This document shows, piece after piece, positions 41,540-51,340 of a DNA stretch of 64,000 nucleotides. This stretch comes from Bacillus sp. es.034 (GTDB lineage Bacteria; Bacillota; Bacilli; Bacillales; Bacillaceae_B): positions 3,384,001 through 3,448,000 of the forward strand of contig NZ_PDIY01000001.1 in assembly GCF_002563655.1 (NCBI RefSeq), read 5' to 3'. A program made the position numbers and the translations under genes. The first letter of the stretch is position 1. The number at the start of each line of letters is the position of its first letter. Under the pieces are notes generated by a model. The model had not been told where the DNA came from and ran no database searches. It worked only from the letters and a program-made list of their open reading frames with translations.

Positions 41540-41611
41540 GAATGTTTTCCCCTTTCGTATGTGCTGCTTCAGTCATTCCACAGCAGGTAGGCTTCCTTCT
41601 CGAGGTCCGGC

Positions 41612-42001
41612 CTATGAATCGATTAATATGGTTCCATTAATGTTGGTGAATATTTGAGAATTTGCCTCTTCACGGTCGAGTGCGGTGATCACCGTCTGGT
41701 TCTTTGCACTTACAATCAATGCGGCATCTTTCAGAATCACCAGTGAGTCCTGTACACCTTTATTCTTCGCTTCTTTCACTTTCTCCCCTATCTTTTCCCA
41801 CGTTTCAGAAGGAATCGAGATTCCTCTTTGCTCCATCCTTCTTTTTGCATGTTTGCTGATTTCCATTGGAGGGACACCCTGGATCGCCTTATCCAATTGA
41901 GTCGCAAAAGATGTAGAAGAGCGGGCAGATCGATTGACTGCTTTACTATGATAATTAGACGTGATAGGTTGCGGTGAGCGGTGAAAGAACGTTTTTTCCA
42001 T
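41612..42001 (-). CDS. TIGR02530-type flagellar operon protein
   Basis: 129-residue protein lying between flgD and flgE, a place where many Bacillaceae carry a small flagellar operon protein of the TIGR02530 family. It has a basic, Ser-rich N terminus and the core EISKHAKRRMEQRGISIPSE. Function is not established; hook-assembly help is an inference from position. There is no membrane segment. Confidence 0.8.
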   Translation of the reverse strand: MEKTFFHRSPQPITSNYHSKAVNRSARSSTSFATQLDKAIQGVPPMEISKHAKRRMEQRGISIPSETWEKIGEKVKEAKNKGVQDSLVILKDAALIVSAKNQTVITALDREEANSQIFTNINGTILIDS

Positions 42002-42012
42002 AAAACCACTCC

Positions 42013-42642
42013 CTACGATTCAATTTTCAACAATGCATTACTGGCGATTTTTTCACCTGAATCGGTATGAATCCATATTTGCGAATCCTTCTTCGAAACG
42101 GATTGAACCACTGCGCTCAGTTCCCCGTCTTCCCCACTCCATGTCACTTTCTTGCCTATTAGCAGGGATGCGCTTACGAGAGATGACTCTCCGCTTCCTG
42201 AAGAATTGACTTGAGAAATATTCCCCGGATTCAAGATCGTTCCATCTTCCATGATGAATTCAACCGAATCACCTTTAAAACGGACACCCTTCACGAGTCC
42301 TTGTCCTTCCTGAATTTCAGGTACCTCATCTGATTCAGATTCAATCACCTTATGCCAGGTCACTTCTTTCCCTACAAATTGATTATAAGAAATCAATTGT
42401 GTCTGACTTTGATTATCCACGAACTTCTCCATCGTCTGGGTAAGGTTGGTCATTTGCTCCAGGGAAGAAAATGTCGCCATTTGTGCGATGAAGTCCTTGT
42501 CCTGCATGGGATTCATCGGATCTTGATTTTGCAATTGAGTCATGAGGATTTTAAGGAAATCATCTTTCCCTAAAATATCGCCCCCTGATTCTCGCTTAGT
42601 CTGAACAGTGGAATATAGTAAACTGGGATCTATTTTCGTCAT
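42013..42642 (-). CDS. flgD: Flagellar hook-capping protein FlgD
   Basis: Scaffold on which FlgE polymerises. It has 209 residues; the N-terminal FlgD signature (DDFLKILMTQLQNQDPMNPM) is complete and a C-terminal domain follows. Lies 8 bases after fliK. Confidence 0.95.
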   Translation of the reverse strand: MTKIDPSLLYSTVQTKRESGGDILGKDDFLKILMTQLQNQDPMNPMQDKDFIAQMATFSSLEQMTNLTQTMEKFVDNQSQTQLISYNQFVGKEVTWHKVIESESDEVPEIQEGQGLVKGVRFKGDSVEFIMEDGTILNPGNISQVNSSGSGESSLVSASLLIGKKVTWSGEDGELSAVVQSVSKKDSQIWIHTDSGEKIASNALLKIES

Positions 42643-42650
42643 GTCATCAC

Positions 42651-43922
42651 CTATATTTCAGTATTTACTAGATAATCTTTAAAGGATTGACTCTCCTCTT
42701 CACGGGTCGACCCATGTTGTTCGGATTGTTGCTGTTTATGCTCGCGGGACTGCTGACCGGATTGTCCTTTATGCTGACGCTCAGTTTCCGTGAACGCCTG
42801 TGATATTTCAATCTTCTCAACGTTCAGGTTCTGGGCATTGAAAGCATGTTTCAATCCATGAATCTGTGAATCCAGCATTTCTTTCGCACCTGTGGTGGAA
42901 GCAAGGATTTTCGCTGTCATGACCCCATTCTGCTGCAACAATTCAATTCTTAATGAACCCAGTTGTTCTGGATATAGTTTAATTAAGAGCTTACTCATAT
43001 TTGGTTGGGATATCATATTTGATTTACCCAGGATGTTCTGAAATTCTTTAACAAATTGCTCATATTTAAGGGAGCGGCCGGTCGATGATAGATTCATTGA
43101 AAAGGTTTCAGCCTTAGGCAGAACAAAGTGAAGATTGGTTCCCTGTACCGGTTGCATTCCTTTCTTTTCGACCGTGGAGCCATGCATATCAGAATTCTGA
43201 TCAATCGTTTCTTCAGGTACCAGGCGCGTATAAGCTTCTTTCAGAATCCTTGACCAGTCACCTGCCGCTTGTGCAAGTTTTGGTATGGTACCCTCTATCC
43301 CGGATTGAATATTCTTCACCACTTCTTTTAACTCAGCTGCTTTCGAGGCATCTGTGACATGCATATCACGGTTACGGGCAAAAAGGTCTAAAACCTTTGC
43401 CAATTTGACGGCGCTATCTATTTGACCCTGGCCATTTAATTCTTTCAATAAATTTTCTGCAGAAGACTTTGCGGCGTTGGTATCCTTTGTAAGAGCGGAC
43501 TGTAATAGTTGAAGATTCCCAAGAAGGTCTTCATAAACATCCTCAACCTGCTCCGGATCGACAGGTGCACCCGTTCCGAACATGACTGACTTAAATTCCG
43601 AAAAAAGTGTTGTGATTCCATCAATACTTACGCCAAGAATGTCTGCAATCTCATTAACATTAAGTTCTTTCACTTTTGATAGTTGATCCAACTGCTCTTG
43701 TGTGAGGCCTAGATCCTCGAGTTTATCAGCTGAAAGGACCGCTTCAAGATTTTCGAGAAATGACAGGGCACCCACTGATTTGACTTCTTTCATCTCACTG
43801 CTTTGGTTGGCGACAAACCCCAAAAGGTGCTGTGAAAAGCCAACTTCGCTTTTGGGAAGATTCGATTCCTTATATACAGGTGATGAAGTGTTTAGCCTTT
43901 GTGTAGGGATTCCGATTTCCAT
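42651..43922 (-). CDS. fliK: Flagellar hook-length control protein FliK
   Basis: Secreted ruler that triggers the FlhB switch when the hook is full length. It has 423 residues: a poorly conserved helical N-terminal part and the FliK C-terminal core (LLIKLYPEQLGSLRIELLQQ, HGLKHAFNAQNLNVEKIEIS). It ends in a Gln/Ser/His-rich low-complexity tail, common in the family. AAAGGAGGTG precedes the ATG. Confidence 0.93.
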   Translation of the reverse strand: MEIGIPTQRLNTSSPVYKESNLPKSEVGFSQHLLGFVANQSSEMKEVKSVGALSFLENLEAVLSADKLEDLGLTQEQLDQLSKVKELNVNEIADILGVSIDGITTLFSEFKSVMFGTGAPVDPEQVEDVYEDLLGNLQLLQSALTKDTNAAKSSAENLLKELNGQGQIDSAVKLAKVLDLFARNRDMHVTDASKAAELKEVVKNIQSGIEGTIPKLAQAAGDWSRILKEAYTRLVPEETIDQNSDMHGSTVEKKGMQPVQGTNLHFVLPKAETFSMNLSSTGRSLKYEQFVKEFQNILGKSNMISQPNMSKLLIKLYPEQLGSLRIELLQQNGVMTAKILASTTGAKEMLDSQIHGLKHAFNAQNLNVEKIEISQAFTETERQHKGQSGQQSREHKQQQSEQHGSTREEESQSFKDYLVNTEI

Positions 43923-43953
43923 TCTTTCACCTCCTTTAGAGAAACAATACTGA

Positions 43954-44544
43954 TCATTCCTCCGCTGATAGAAGACTTGTGTATCTTGCAGCGTCTTTTG
44001 GCGGCATCTTTTCTAAAATGTCTGCCAGCGTATCTGGCTTTATAGTTGAAAGGATCTTCATCGCCTCTTCATCTTCCATGTTCATAAGAACCGGAGCGGC
44101 GCTTTTCGCAGACATCGCTTCAAAGGTACTGACTACCTCCTTAAAAGCCCGCTTGTTGTCTTCACCAATCTGCCTTAATTCATTCATTTCCTCATTCTGC
44201 TGCTGGATGGTTGCCTGAAGTTGCTCATTATCACTGTCTTTTTTATCCATTTCATTTTGAAGCTGGGCAATCTTGGCTTCTTGATCTTCCATCGAAGCGT
44301 TTAATGAAATGATCCTCTCCTGTAATTGTTTCCTGTCCTCTCCATCATCTGAAGGGACGACCTTTGCCAAAAAAGGAATTTCCGATCCCAGTGATTGCGC
44401 TTTTTCAAAGATATTGATTCCTGCAAACGTCATGATGACCAAAGCGAAGGTGATAGCAAACAAGAGAGGAATGACGATGATGAAGATGAATCTTTGAAAA
44501 CGATTGTGCGAATCTTTCTTTTCCTCTTCGATTACCTTTGCCAT
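43954..44544 (-). CDS. ylxF: MotE-like / MgtE-N-domain flagellar protein YlxF
   Basis: 196 residues: one membrane segment (about 18-42), a long coiled coil (80-140, QLQNEMDKKDSDNEQLQATI) and a C-terminal domain like FliG/MgtE-N and MotE (MKILSTIKPDTLADILEKMPP). In B. subtilis ylxF sits in the same place between fliJ and fliK. MotE-type proteins stabilise MotC-like partners, but a role here is inference. Confidence 0.85.
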   Translation of the reverse strand: MAKVIEEEKKDSHNRFQRFIFIIVIPLLFAITFALVIMTFAGINIFEKAQSLGSEIPFLAKVVPSDDGEDRKQLQERIISLNASMEDQEAKIAQLQNEMDKKDSDNEQLQATIQQQNEEMNELRQIGEDNKRAFKEVVSTFEAMSAKSAAPVLMNMEDEEAMKILSTIKPDTLADILEKMPPKDAARYTSLLSAEE

Positions 44545-44548
44545 GAAA

Positions 44549-44995
44549 TCACCTAACTCCCCGTTTCAAATATTGAACAACTGACACTTCGTCTAACTGC
44601 TTACTTTCCATCGATTGGATGTTTTGAAGAAACCGCTCTAAATCCTTTTCCTTCATCTTTTCATACTTTTTTACTTCTACATTCATATCCACCAGCTTTT
44701 CTTCATACCAATTCATCCGATTCCTAGCTTGGATCACGAGATCCTGATAATAAGTGATGGTCTTTTCAAGGTTGGTGATAAACTGTTGATGATGACGGAT
44801 ATCCTGGACAGATAAGCCTCCCTGTAATTTACTCTCCTGGTGGAGCTCCAAGGTTTCTTTCTTTTTCAAACATTCGTATAGCTTACCCGCAACGGTTTCA
44901 AACTTCTCGATGGAACCCCTGTACATCTCCTGGACTTCATCTTTTTCTTTTTCTTTCAATGTTAAGATTCGTTGGAATTTATACTGATAACTCAT
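44549..44995 (-). CDS. fliJ: Flagellar export chaperone/stalk protein FliJ
   Basis: 148-residue coiled-coil protein (MSYQYKFQRILTLKEKEKDE) that forms the stalk in the FliI ATPase ring. The ATG at 44995 follows GGTGG at 9 bases; an ATG at 45004 directly abuts that site and would overlap the fliI stop. Confidence 0.9.
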   Translation of the reverse strand: MSYQYKFQRILTLKEKEKDEVQEMYRGSIEKFETVAGKLYECLKKKETLELHQESKLQGGLSVQDIRHHQQFITNLEKTITYYQDLVIQARNRMNWYEEKLVDMNVEVKKYEKMKEKDLERFLQNIQSMESKQLDEVSVVQYLKRGVR

Positions 44996-45000
44996 TCGGA

Positions 45001-46320
45001 TCATCCACCTTTTTCGAATAGCTTGATAAGCTCATCAACACTCGAGGATAGAGATATCTGTTCGTAGACACCCTGCTTCAGGAAGGAGATGATTCCCGGA
45101 TAATAGTTGATGGCTTCATCCACTTCACGGGAAGTCCCTTTTTTGTATGCTCCTATTTGAATCAAATCTTCTGAGTTCACATAGGTACTCAATAACTCTC
45201 TTATTCTAGTGGCAGCTTGTAAATGTTCTTTAGTGGCGAGATGGTTCATTAACCGGCTGACACTCTTCAGGATATTAATGGCAGGATATTGGCCACGATT
45301 TGAAATCTCCCGGTCGAGAACGATATGACCGTCGAGTATCCCCCTCACTGTGTCTGAAATGGGTTCATTCAAGTCATCACCATCTACGAGAACGGTATAA
45401 AACGCCGTAATGCTTCCATAGAGGTTTGTTCCGGTTCTCTCGAGCAGTTTGGGTAAAATGGCAAAAACAGAAGGAGTATAGCCTTTGGTTGTTGGCGGTT
45501 CCCCAACAGCCAACCCGATTTCCCTCTGTGCCATGGCTACCCGGGTGGCAGAATCCATCATCAGCATGACGTTCATGCCTTTATCACGGAAGTACTCCGC
45601 AATCGCTGTCGCCGTAAAGGCGCCTTTAATCCTCATAAGAGCAGGCTGGTCGGATGTGGCAGCTACGACAATCGTTCTCTGCAATCCTTCTTCACCTAAA
45701 TCTCTTTCGATGAATTCTCTTACTTCCCTGCCGCGTTCCCCAACCAATGCGATGACGTTTAAATCAGCTTTCGTATTTCTGGCGATCATTCCAAGCAGTG
45801 TACTTTTTCCCACACCACTTCCGGCAAAGATTCCTACCCTTTGCCCTTTACCGACGGTCAGCATGCTGTCGATGGCTTTTACCCCAACTTCCATTTTTTC
45901 ATCAATGGGAGGCCTTGATAACGGATTGGGTGGTTCCTGTTCTGTATAGGCAGTGCTTAATCCCGACGGTAATTGGCTTCCATCAAGGGGATGGCCAAGG
46001 GAATCTATCACTTTCCCTATTAACGATGGCCCGATTTTGATTTCTAATGGTTTTGCCGTTGCTTCCACTAAACTGCCTGGTGAGATATCCTGCATGTTGG
46101 TATATGGCATAAGGATCACCAAATCATCATTAAACCCGACGACCTCTGCTTGTATCACTTTCTGTTTGCCACGGGAGAAAATATGGATATGACACACTTC
46201 ACCTACAGAGCTTTCAGGACCTTGAGACTCGATCATCAACCCGACGACCCGTTTCACTTTCCCGAACTTCTTGAATGTGGGGATATGGGGGATCTGAGAG
46301 ATAAGATCTGCTGCCTTCAT
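45001..46320 (-). CDS. fliI: Flagellum-specific export ATPase FliI
   Basis: F1-beta-like ATPase of the export system. It has 439 residues, with Walker A in GIFAGSGVGKSTLLG, LVGERGREVREFIE, and Walker B in MLMMDSATRVAMAQRE. Overlaps fliH by 4 bases. Confidence 0.97.
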   Translation of the reverse strand: MKAADLISQIPHIPTFKKFGKVKRVVGLMIESQGPESSVGEVCHIHIFSRGKQKVIQAEVVGFNDDLVILMPYTNMQDISPGSLVEATAKPLEIKIGPSLIGKVIDSLGHPLDGSQLPSGLSTAYTEQEPPNPLSRPPIDEKMEVGVKAIDSMLTVGKGQRVGIFAGSGVGKSTLLGMIARNTKADLNVIALVGERGREVREFIERDLGEEGLQRTIVVAATSDQPALMRIKGAFTATAIAEYFRDKGMNVMLMMDSATRVAMAQREIGLAVGEPPTTKGYTPSVFAILPKLLERTGTNLYGSITAFYTVLVDGDDLNEPISDTVRGILDGHIVLDREISNRGQYPAINILKSVSRLMNHLATKEHLQAATRIRELLSTYVNSEDLIQIGAYKKGTSREVDEAINYYPGIISFLKQGVYEQISLSSSVDELIKLFEKGG

Positions 46321-47090
46321 TGCACATCACCTTCGAGAAGGTGGTGGAGCTTCATCTTCAATTCTTTCAATTGAGAATCCACACTGACAATGACCCGTCC
46401 TTGATTCGTTTCAATATAGCATTCCTCTGGGAGGAGATCATCGTTGGCATAGATGAAACATTGAATATCAGTTGGGAACATGACTTCGAGATCAGATTTG
46501 TTCTCAGCAAGGAGTTTATGTCTCGATGGATGCACATGTATCTGGATATGAGGCAGATCCCTCACTTCCTTCAGCCCCCGTTCCACGATGGAAAGGAATA
46601 GATCCGGTTCATCCTTCAATTTTTGATTCATGATTTTCCCGGCACAAGCTATCCCAAGATCTATAATGACTTTCTCTGCCCTTTGGATGTAACATTCATA
46701 CTGTTCCCTGTTGTTCTGTGTGATCTCGTTTGCTTCCTGCAGCTTGTTCTCATATTCCTGGTAGCCTTTCTTTCTGCCTTCTTCCTCTCCTTGCAGGAAT
46801 CCGGCATTATATGCCTCTTGCATAAGCTGCTCCCGTTCTGTTATCCATCTTTCTTTATCAAGTAACAACCGTTCTTCTTCGCGACGAATCTCCTCATTTG
46901 CTTCACGGATGATTCGTTCTGCTTCAATGGACGCTTGCTCTATGATTTGATCCCTTCGAAACGAGGCATTCCCTGTTAACCTATCTTCCTCTGGGGATAC
47001 GTCTTCCATCGGCTTCATTCTCTTAAGAGAGATTATTTTCCTGTTGTCTTCAATAGATTGAGCTACGGTAGACTTTATGATCCTAGACAA
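46317..47090 (-). CDS. fliH: Flagellar export regulator FliH
   Basis: Peripheral stator that tethers FliI to the C ring. The start is taken as TTG at 47090 (LSRIIKSTVAQSIEDNRKII), since GGAGGAG lies 11 bases upstream within the end of fliG and the protein then has the usual 257 residues; an earlier in-frame start at 47129 would overlap fliG by 47 bases. Long charged coiled coil in the middle, then the V-ATPase E-like C terminus. Confidence 0.88.
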   Translation of the reverse strand: MSRIIKSTVAQSIEDNRKIISLKRMKPMEDVSPEEDRLTGNASFRRDQIIEQASIEAERIIREANEEIRREEERLLLDKERWITEREQLMQEAYNAGFLQGEEEGRKKGYQEYENKLQEANEITQNNREQYECYIQRAEKVIIDLGIACAGKIMNQKLKDEPDLFLSIVERGLKEVRDLPHIQIHVHPSRHKLLAENKSDLEVMFPTDIQCFIYANDDLLPEECYIETNQGRVIVSVDSQLKELKMKLHHLLEGDVQ

Positions 47091-48096
47091 TGATATCGTC
47101 TCCTCCACCACGGGCGATGATGATTTCACCTGAATCCTCTAACCTTCTTATGACTGCTACAATCCGTGACTGTGCTTCTTCAACATCCCGTAATCGGACA
47201 GGCCCCATGAATTCCATTTCTTCTTTAAGGGTCTCAACCATCCGGTTTGACATATTCCTGAATACCACTTCTTTCACTTCATCACTTGACACTTTAAGTG
47301 AGAGAAGCAGATCTTCATTATCGCAATCCCTGATCACACGCTGGATGGAACGGCCATCGAGTGTGACAATATCTTCAAACACAAACATTCTCTTCTTGAT
47401 TTCTTCGGCTAATTCAGGATCTTGGATCTCCAAGGCATCCAGGATGGTCTTCTCTGTTGAACGATCTACCCCGTTTAACACTTCCACTACCGCTTCCACC
47501 CCGCCGGTTTGTGTATAATCCTGTGTGACGGTCGCTGAAAGCTTCCTTTCAAGGATCGCTTCCACCTCACTGATCACTTCAGGAGAGGTTCCATCCATCA
47601 CCGCAATCCTCCTCGCGATATCTGCCTGGACTTCCTGTGGAAGCTCTGAAAGTATCTGACCTGCTTGTTGAGGATCAAGATAAGATAGAATCAATGCAAT
47701 CGTTTGAGGATGTTCATTTTGGATGAAGTTAAGAATTTGAGCTGCATCCGCTCTTCTTGCAAAGTCAAAGGGTTTGACCTGTAATGAAGAGGTCAGGCGA
47801 TTAATGATCGCTGTAGCCTGCTCAGATCCAAGAGCCTTCTCCAGGACCGTCTTCGCATAGCCGATCCCACCCTGTGAGATATAATCCTGTGCAATTGCGA
47901 TTTGATGAAATTCCTCTAAAATGTCTTCCTTAGCTTCCGTTTCTACCTTCTTCACTCCGGAAATCTCTAATGTTAATTTTTCGATATCTTCTTCCGACAA
48001 ATGCTTGTAAACGGATGCTGATACATCAGGACCAAGAGAGATCAGGAGGATGGCCGCCTTTTGTTTACCTGTTAAACCTTTCTCTCTTCTAACCAT
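47083..48096 (-). CDS. fliG: Flagellar motor switch protein FliG
   Basis: C-ring torque protein. It has 337 residues with the three helical domains and EHPQTIALILSYLDPQQAGQ, and the C-terminal charged torque helix region (IKKRMFVFEDIVTLDGRSIQ). The ATG at 48096 is preferred, 7 bases after GGAGG, over the ATG at 48102. Ends GGGDDIIV as in B. subtilis. Confidence 0.96.
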   Translation of the reverse strand: MVRREKGLTGKQKAAILLISLGPDVSASVYKHLSEEDIEKLTLEISGVKKVETEAKEDILEEFHQIAIAQDYISQGGIGYAKTVLEKALGSEQATAIINRLTSSLQVKPFDFARRADAAQILNFIQNEHPQTIALILSYLDPQQAGQILSELPQEVQADIARRIAVMDGTSPEVISEVEAILERKLSATVTQDYTQTGGVEAVVEVLNGVDRSTEKTILDALEIQDPELAEEIKKRMFVFEDIVTLDGRSIQRVIRDCDNEDLLLSLKVSSDEVKEVVFRNMSNRMVETLKEEMEFMGPVRLRDVEEAQSRIVAVIRRLEDSGEIIIARGGGDDIIV

Positions 48097-48107
48097 GTTC
48101 ATTCCTC

Positions 48108-49706
48108 CTAATCCTCTGCTAACCAGGTGCGTAACAGTTTCGCGAATTCTTCCGGTTTATCTTTAGCCATTTTTTCCAGCTGCTTACGGCGAATCGAACC
48201 TTCTGTCTCTTCTTTAGGTTCAATATCCGGAATCTGGACCGGCTCTCTTGTTTCTTCATATTCCATTTCTTCTATCGACTCTTTCTTCCTTGACCGTAAT
48301 AAGAAAAATACTAAAAGAAGAATCACTACAAGGAGAATGCCTCCCACAACATATGTCCACCAAGGTAGGACAGGCTTCTCTTCAGATGCAACATCCACTT
48401 TCCCATTGAACGGCTGAACCGAGACGACGACCTTTTCTGCAATCGCGTCATCCGTGAGTTCAGGGTTCGCTTCCTTATCAATGGACGTGCGTACGATCGT
48501 GGATAATACTTGACGTATATCATCGACCCTATTCTGTGGTAAGGACGATTCTTTTTCGGGATCAGGCGGTTCCACCATGACCTGTATCCCTAGGTCCCTA
48601 ATCTTGTAAGGACTTTCTACAATCTCTTTTTTGATCCGGTTGACTTCATTATTAATCGTTTCTTCCATGCGTTCATAGTCACCATTCGATTCTGAACTGG
48701 AGCCGTATGTAACACCGCTGTTTGTCGGCTCGTTGGCATCCCCGGCCCCTGGTGTCCCTCCAGGAGCAGCACCTTCACCCGAGAACGTTTCTGTAATCCG
48801 CTGAGCACTGACTGCGATTCCTTCCATATTTTCTTCATCTACAGGAGTCACAATGTTTTCTTCGCGGTTTTCCTGGGTAAAGTCAATATCAGTTGTGACG
48901 GAAACCACTACCTTATTGAAGCCGATCAACGTACCGAGCATGTTTTGAACCTGACGTTGAATATCACGCTCAACTTCTTTCTTAACATTCATTTGCTGAG
49001 CAAAATTCCCGCTTCCCGTGGAATTATTTTGAGATTCTAAATCAAAATACTCAAAATATTGATTCATGATGGCGATATTCTCAGTAGGAAGGTCTGGAAC
49101 ACTTTTCGAAACAAGATGATAAAGTGATTTGATTTGCTTTTGATCAAATGTAAAACCCGGCTTCGTATCCAGGACAATGGAGGCAGATGCATTTTGCACA
49201 TCATCATTTAGGAAAATCTGTTTCTCAGGAAGATTGATCATGACTTTTGCATCCTGGATCCCGTCAATACCCTTCATCAAATTGGCTAATTCCGTTTGCA
49301 TGGCGTCCAATTTCATGACATTGAACTCATTATCGGTCATTCCGAATCCGGCATTTTGACTGAAGAAAGAATAGTCGATGCTCCCTGAGTTAGGTATCCC
49401 CTCTGCAGCCAATTCAACTTTCAGAGTATCCACCTGTTCTTTAGGGACCATGATGGTCGATCCACTATCGGTAATTTCTGAAGGGATCCCCCTGCCATCC
49501 AGATTCTCTTTGATGGTTCCCGTTTCAGAAGGTGACAAATTGCTATATAAGGGTTCGAGAGTCGTCCTCGTTGAAAAATAACTAACCGCACTGATCAGGA
49601 TGACGGCAATCAGAAAGATGGCTCCCATGCTGATTTTTTGTTTTTTTGTTCTACTTGTCCAATAAGTCTTTATTTGCTCTGTATATTTCTTAAACGATTC
49701 ATTCAT
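48108..49706 (-). CDS. fliF: Flagellar MS-ring protein FliF
   Basis: Forms the membrane ring that the motor is built on. It has 532 residues, two membrane segments (about 27-46 and 442-464), ring-building motifs between, an acidic Gly/Ser-rich loop (about 305-345), and the FliG-binding C terminus (KPEEFAKLLRTWLAED). Confidence 0.97.
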   Translation of the reverse strand: MNESFKKYTEQIKTYWTSRTKKQKISMGAIFLIAVILISAVSYFSTRTTLEPLYSNLSPSETGTIKENLDGRGIPSEITDSGSTIMVPKEQVDTLKVELAAEGIPNSGSIDYSFFSQNAGFGMTDNEFNVMKLDAMQTELANLMKGIDGIQDAKVMINLPEKQIFLNDDVQNASASIVLDTKPGFTFDQKQIKSLYHLVSKSVPDLPTENIAIMNQYFEYFDLESQNNSTGSGNFAQQMNVKKEVERDIQRQVQNMLGTLIGFNKVVVSVTTDIDFTQENREENIVTPVDEENMEGIAVSAQRITETFSGEGAAPGGTPGAGDANEPTNSGVTYGSSSESNGDYERMEETINNEVNRIKKEIVESPYKIRDLGIQVMVEPPDPEKESSLPQNRVDDIRQVLSTIVRTSIDKEANPELTDDAIAEKVVVSVQPFNGKVDVASEEKPVLPWWTYVVGGILLVVILLLVFFLLRSRKKESIEEMEYEETREPVQIPDIEPKEETEGSIRRKQLEKMAKDKPEEFAKLLRTWLAED

Positions 49707-49739
49707 TACAATCCTCCGGTACTCGACTGCATGAGCCTA

Positions 49740-50045
49740 CTACATTGGCATTCTCATTATCTCTTGATATGCTTCCACTACTTTGTTACGGACTTCCATT
49801 GTCGTTTGCAGGGTGATGCTTGCCTTTTGTGAAGCGATCATCACCTGATGGAGATCAACGTTTTCACCCCGGACAAGTTTTTCCGTTAATTGATCTGACT
49901 GCACTTGCATCTTATTGACTTCGTCGATGGACTTTTTAAGTAATTGACTGAAGTCTTCCGTTGCATCTGAAGGAGAACTATTTTTTTTAGTAAATGACGG
50001 ACTTATAACAGCCGGAGTTACCGAACTTATATTGTGTATGGCCAT
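49740..50045 (-). CDS. fliE: Flagellar hook-basal body protein FliE
   Basis: 101-residue adaptor between MS ring and rod, also needed to start export. It carries the family end VEVRNKVVEAYQEIMRMPM-like sequence (MEVRNKVVEAYQEIMRMPM). It lies 17 bases after flgC. Confidence 0.94.
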   Translation of the reverse strand: MAIHNISSVTPAVISPSFTKKNSSPSDATEDFSQLLKKSIDEVNKMQVQSDQLTEKLVRGENVDLHQVMIASQKASITLQTTMEVRNKVVEAYQEIMRMPM

Positions 50046-50062
50046 AGAACTACAACCTTTCT

Positions 50063-50524
50063 TTATTTACCGATTTCTAATGACTTCATTAACATTGCTT
50101 TATTTGCATTAAATACTGTCACATTTGCTTCATAGGACCGTGTAGCTGAAATGAGGTCTACCATCTCCCGCAGGGGATCTACATTGGGCAGGCGTACATA
50201 ACCATCGTTATTTGCATCGGGGTGCTCAGGGTCATATACCATTTTAAATGGTGTTTCATCGTCCTCTTCAATCCGTGAAACTTTCACTCCACTTCCAATT
50301 GAATGGTTGCCCCTTGTATTCATCGCCTGGTTTAAAAAAGAAGAAAACTGCTCTTCCTTTGGCGCCATCACTACAGACTTCCGTTGATAAGGCTGCCATT
50401 CACCATTCACCATTTTGCCTCTCGTTGTATCCACATTGGCCATGTTGGACGAAATGACGTCCATCCTCAATCGCTGGGCGGTTAATGCAGAAGCCGTTGA
50501 GTTCATACCTGTAAATAATCCCAT
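50063..50524 (-). CDS. flgC: Flagellar basal-body rod protein FlgC
   Basis: 153-residue proximal rod subunit: MGLFTGMNSTASALTAQRLR, NMANVDTTRG near residue 27, and a C-terminal SATRSYEANVTVFNANKAML. It starts 2 bases after the flgB stop. Confidence 0.96.
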   Translation of the reverse strand: MGLFTGMNSTASALTAQRLRMDVISSNMANVDTTRGKMVNGEWQPYQRKSVVMAPKEEQFSSFLNQAMNTRGNHSIGSGVKVSRIEEDDETPFKMVYDPEHPDANNDGYVRLPNVDPLREMVDLISATRSYEANVTVFNANKAMLMKSLEIGK

Positions 50525-50526
50525 AC

Positions 50527-50916
50527 TTACTTGCCACCCCTTATGACTGATTGCAGACTGTTAAACTTCCCATTTATCCGGTCTGACAGGGCATTAAAAT
50601 AAATTTGATTGGTTGCCATCTCTGACATTTCCTGATCCAGATCCACACCATTTCCATTATGATTGTATTGAAAAGAAGATTTCGTCTTTACGGCTGGATG
50701 TTGACTATCCGATCCAAAGGTAAAGTGACGTTGATTCGTTCTTTTCGCCTCCAATTGTTGAGTGGATTGATCCAATAACGATTTAAACTCTACTTTTTTC
50801 GCTTTATAATTCGGTGTATCGACATTCGCAATATTTTGAGAAATCACTTTCTGATTTAACGAGGCGTAGTCCAGCCCGTTTTCGAGTGTTGAGAAGGTGT
50901 TGGAAAAAAGTTTCAC
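50527..50916 (-). CDS. flgB: Flagellar basal-body rod protein FlgB
   Basis: First gene of the fla/che operon, a rod subunit. A GTG start at 50916 (VKLFSNTFSTLENGLDYASL) is preferred since AGAGGTG lies 6 bases upstream and this gives 129 residues as in B. subtilis; an ATG at 50946 has no ribosome site. Contains NIANVDTPNYKAKKVEF. Confidence 0.93.
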   Translation of the reverse strand: MKLFSNTFSTLENGLDYASLNQKVISQNIANVDTPNYKAKKVEFKSLLDQSTQQLEAKRTNQRHFTFGSDSQHPAVKTKSSFQYNHNGNGVDLDQEMSEMATNQIYFNALSDRINGKFNSLQSVIRGGK

Positions 50917-50987
50917 TTTAGGCACCTCTATCCGTTTTTTTGACATGTTTCAACTATTTTTGACATATTTATCATACAACAGTATTT

Positions 50988-51016
50988 ATTGTAATGTTTA
51001 GCATGATTAGTGTCTA
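50988..51016 (-). promoter_or_regulatory. SigA-type promoter of the fla/che operon
   Basis: Minus strand TAGACA, 17-base spacer, TACAAT, ending 71 bases before the flgB GTG start. Same hexamers as the sucC promoter. Confidence 0.55.
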
Positions 51017-51018
51017 TG

Positions 51019-51033
51019 AATATTCCGTAAATT
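51019..51033. promoter_or_regulatory. CodY-box-like sequence at the fla/che promoter
   Basis: AATATTCCGTAAATT matches the CodY consensus AATTTTCWGAAAATT at 12 of 15 positions and lies 2 bases upstream of the -35. CodY, encoded next door, is known to repress fla/che in B. subtilis. Confidence 0.5.
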
Positions 51034-51249
51034 TTAAAGAAAGATGGAGATATTCATCGAATTCGTGACTTTTCATCCACTTTTAACCCTAATATTACCA
51101 TGGATATTTTTACAAATAAATGTGGTTTTCCCTCTCTGTTTGTTACATTAATATTACAGACACAAAGAACAGTAAGAAGCAAGGTACCATGCTTATCCTT
51201 CATTCAGCGTTCAATTACGAAAAACCTTTCGCAAACTCCATAAGAAAAC

Positions 51250-51269
51250 TTCACCTAGAATCAGGTGAA
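51250..51269 (-). terminator. Hairpin in the codY-flgB gap
   Basis: Perfect 7-bp stem TTCACCT/AGGTGAA with a 6-base loop, followed on the minus strand by GTTTTCTT. A weak terminator or leader hairpin, about 65 bases downstream of the 51341-51368 promoter start point. Confidence 0.45.
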
Positions 51270-51340
51270 TCCTCCAACCTCTATAATTGTCACTCATCTT
51301 GGAATGATGTCGAATCTAGTCGTAACATTGTTGTAACTTT

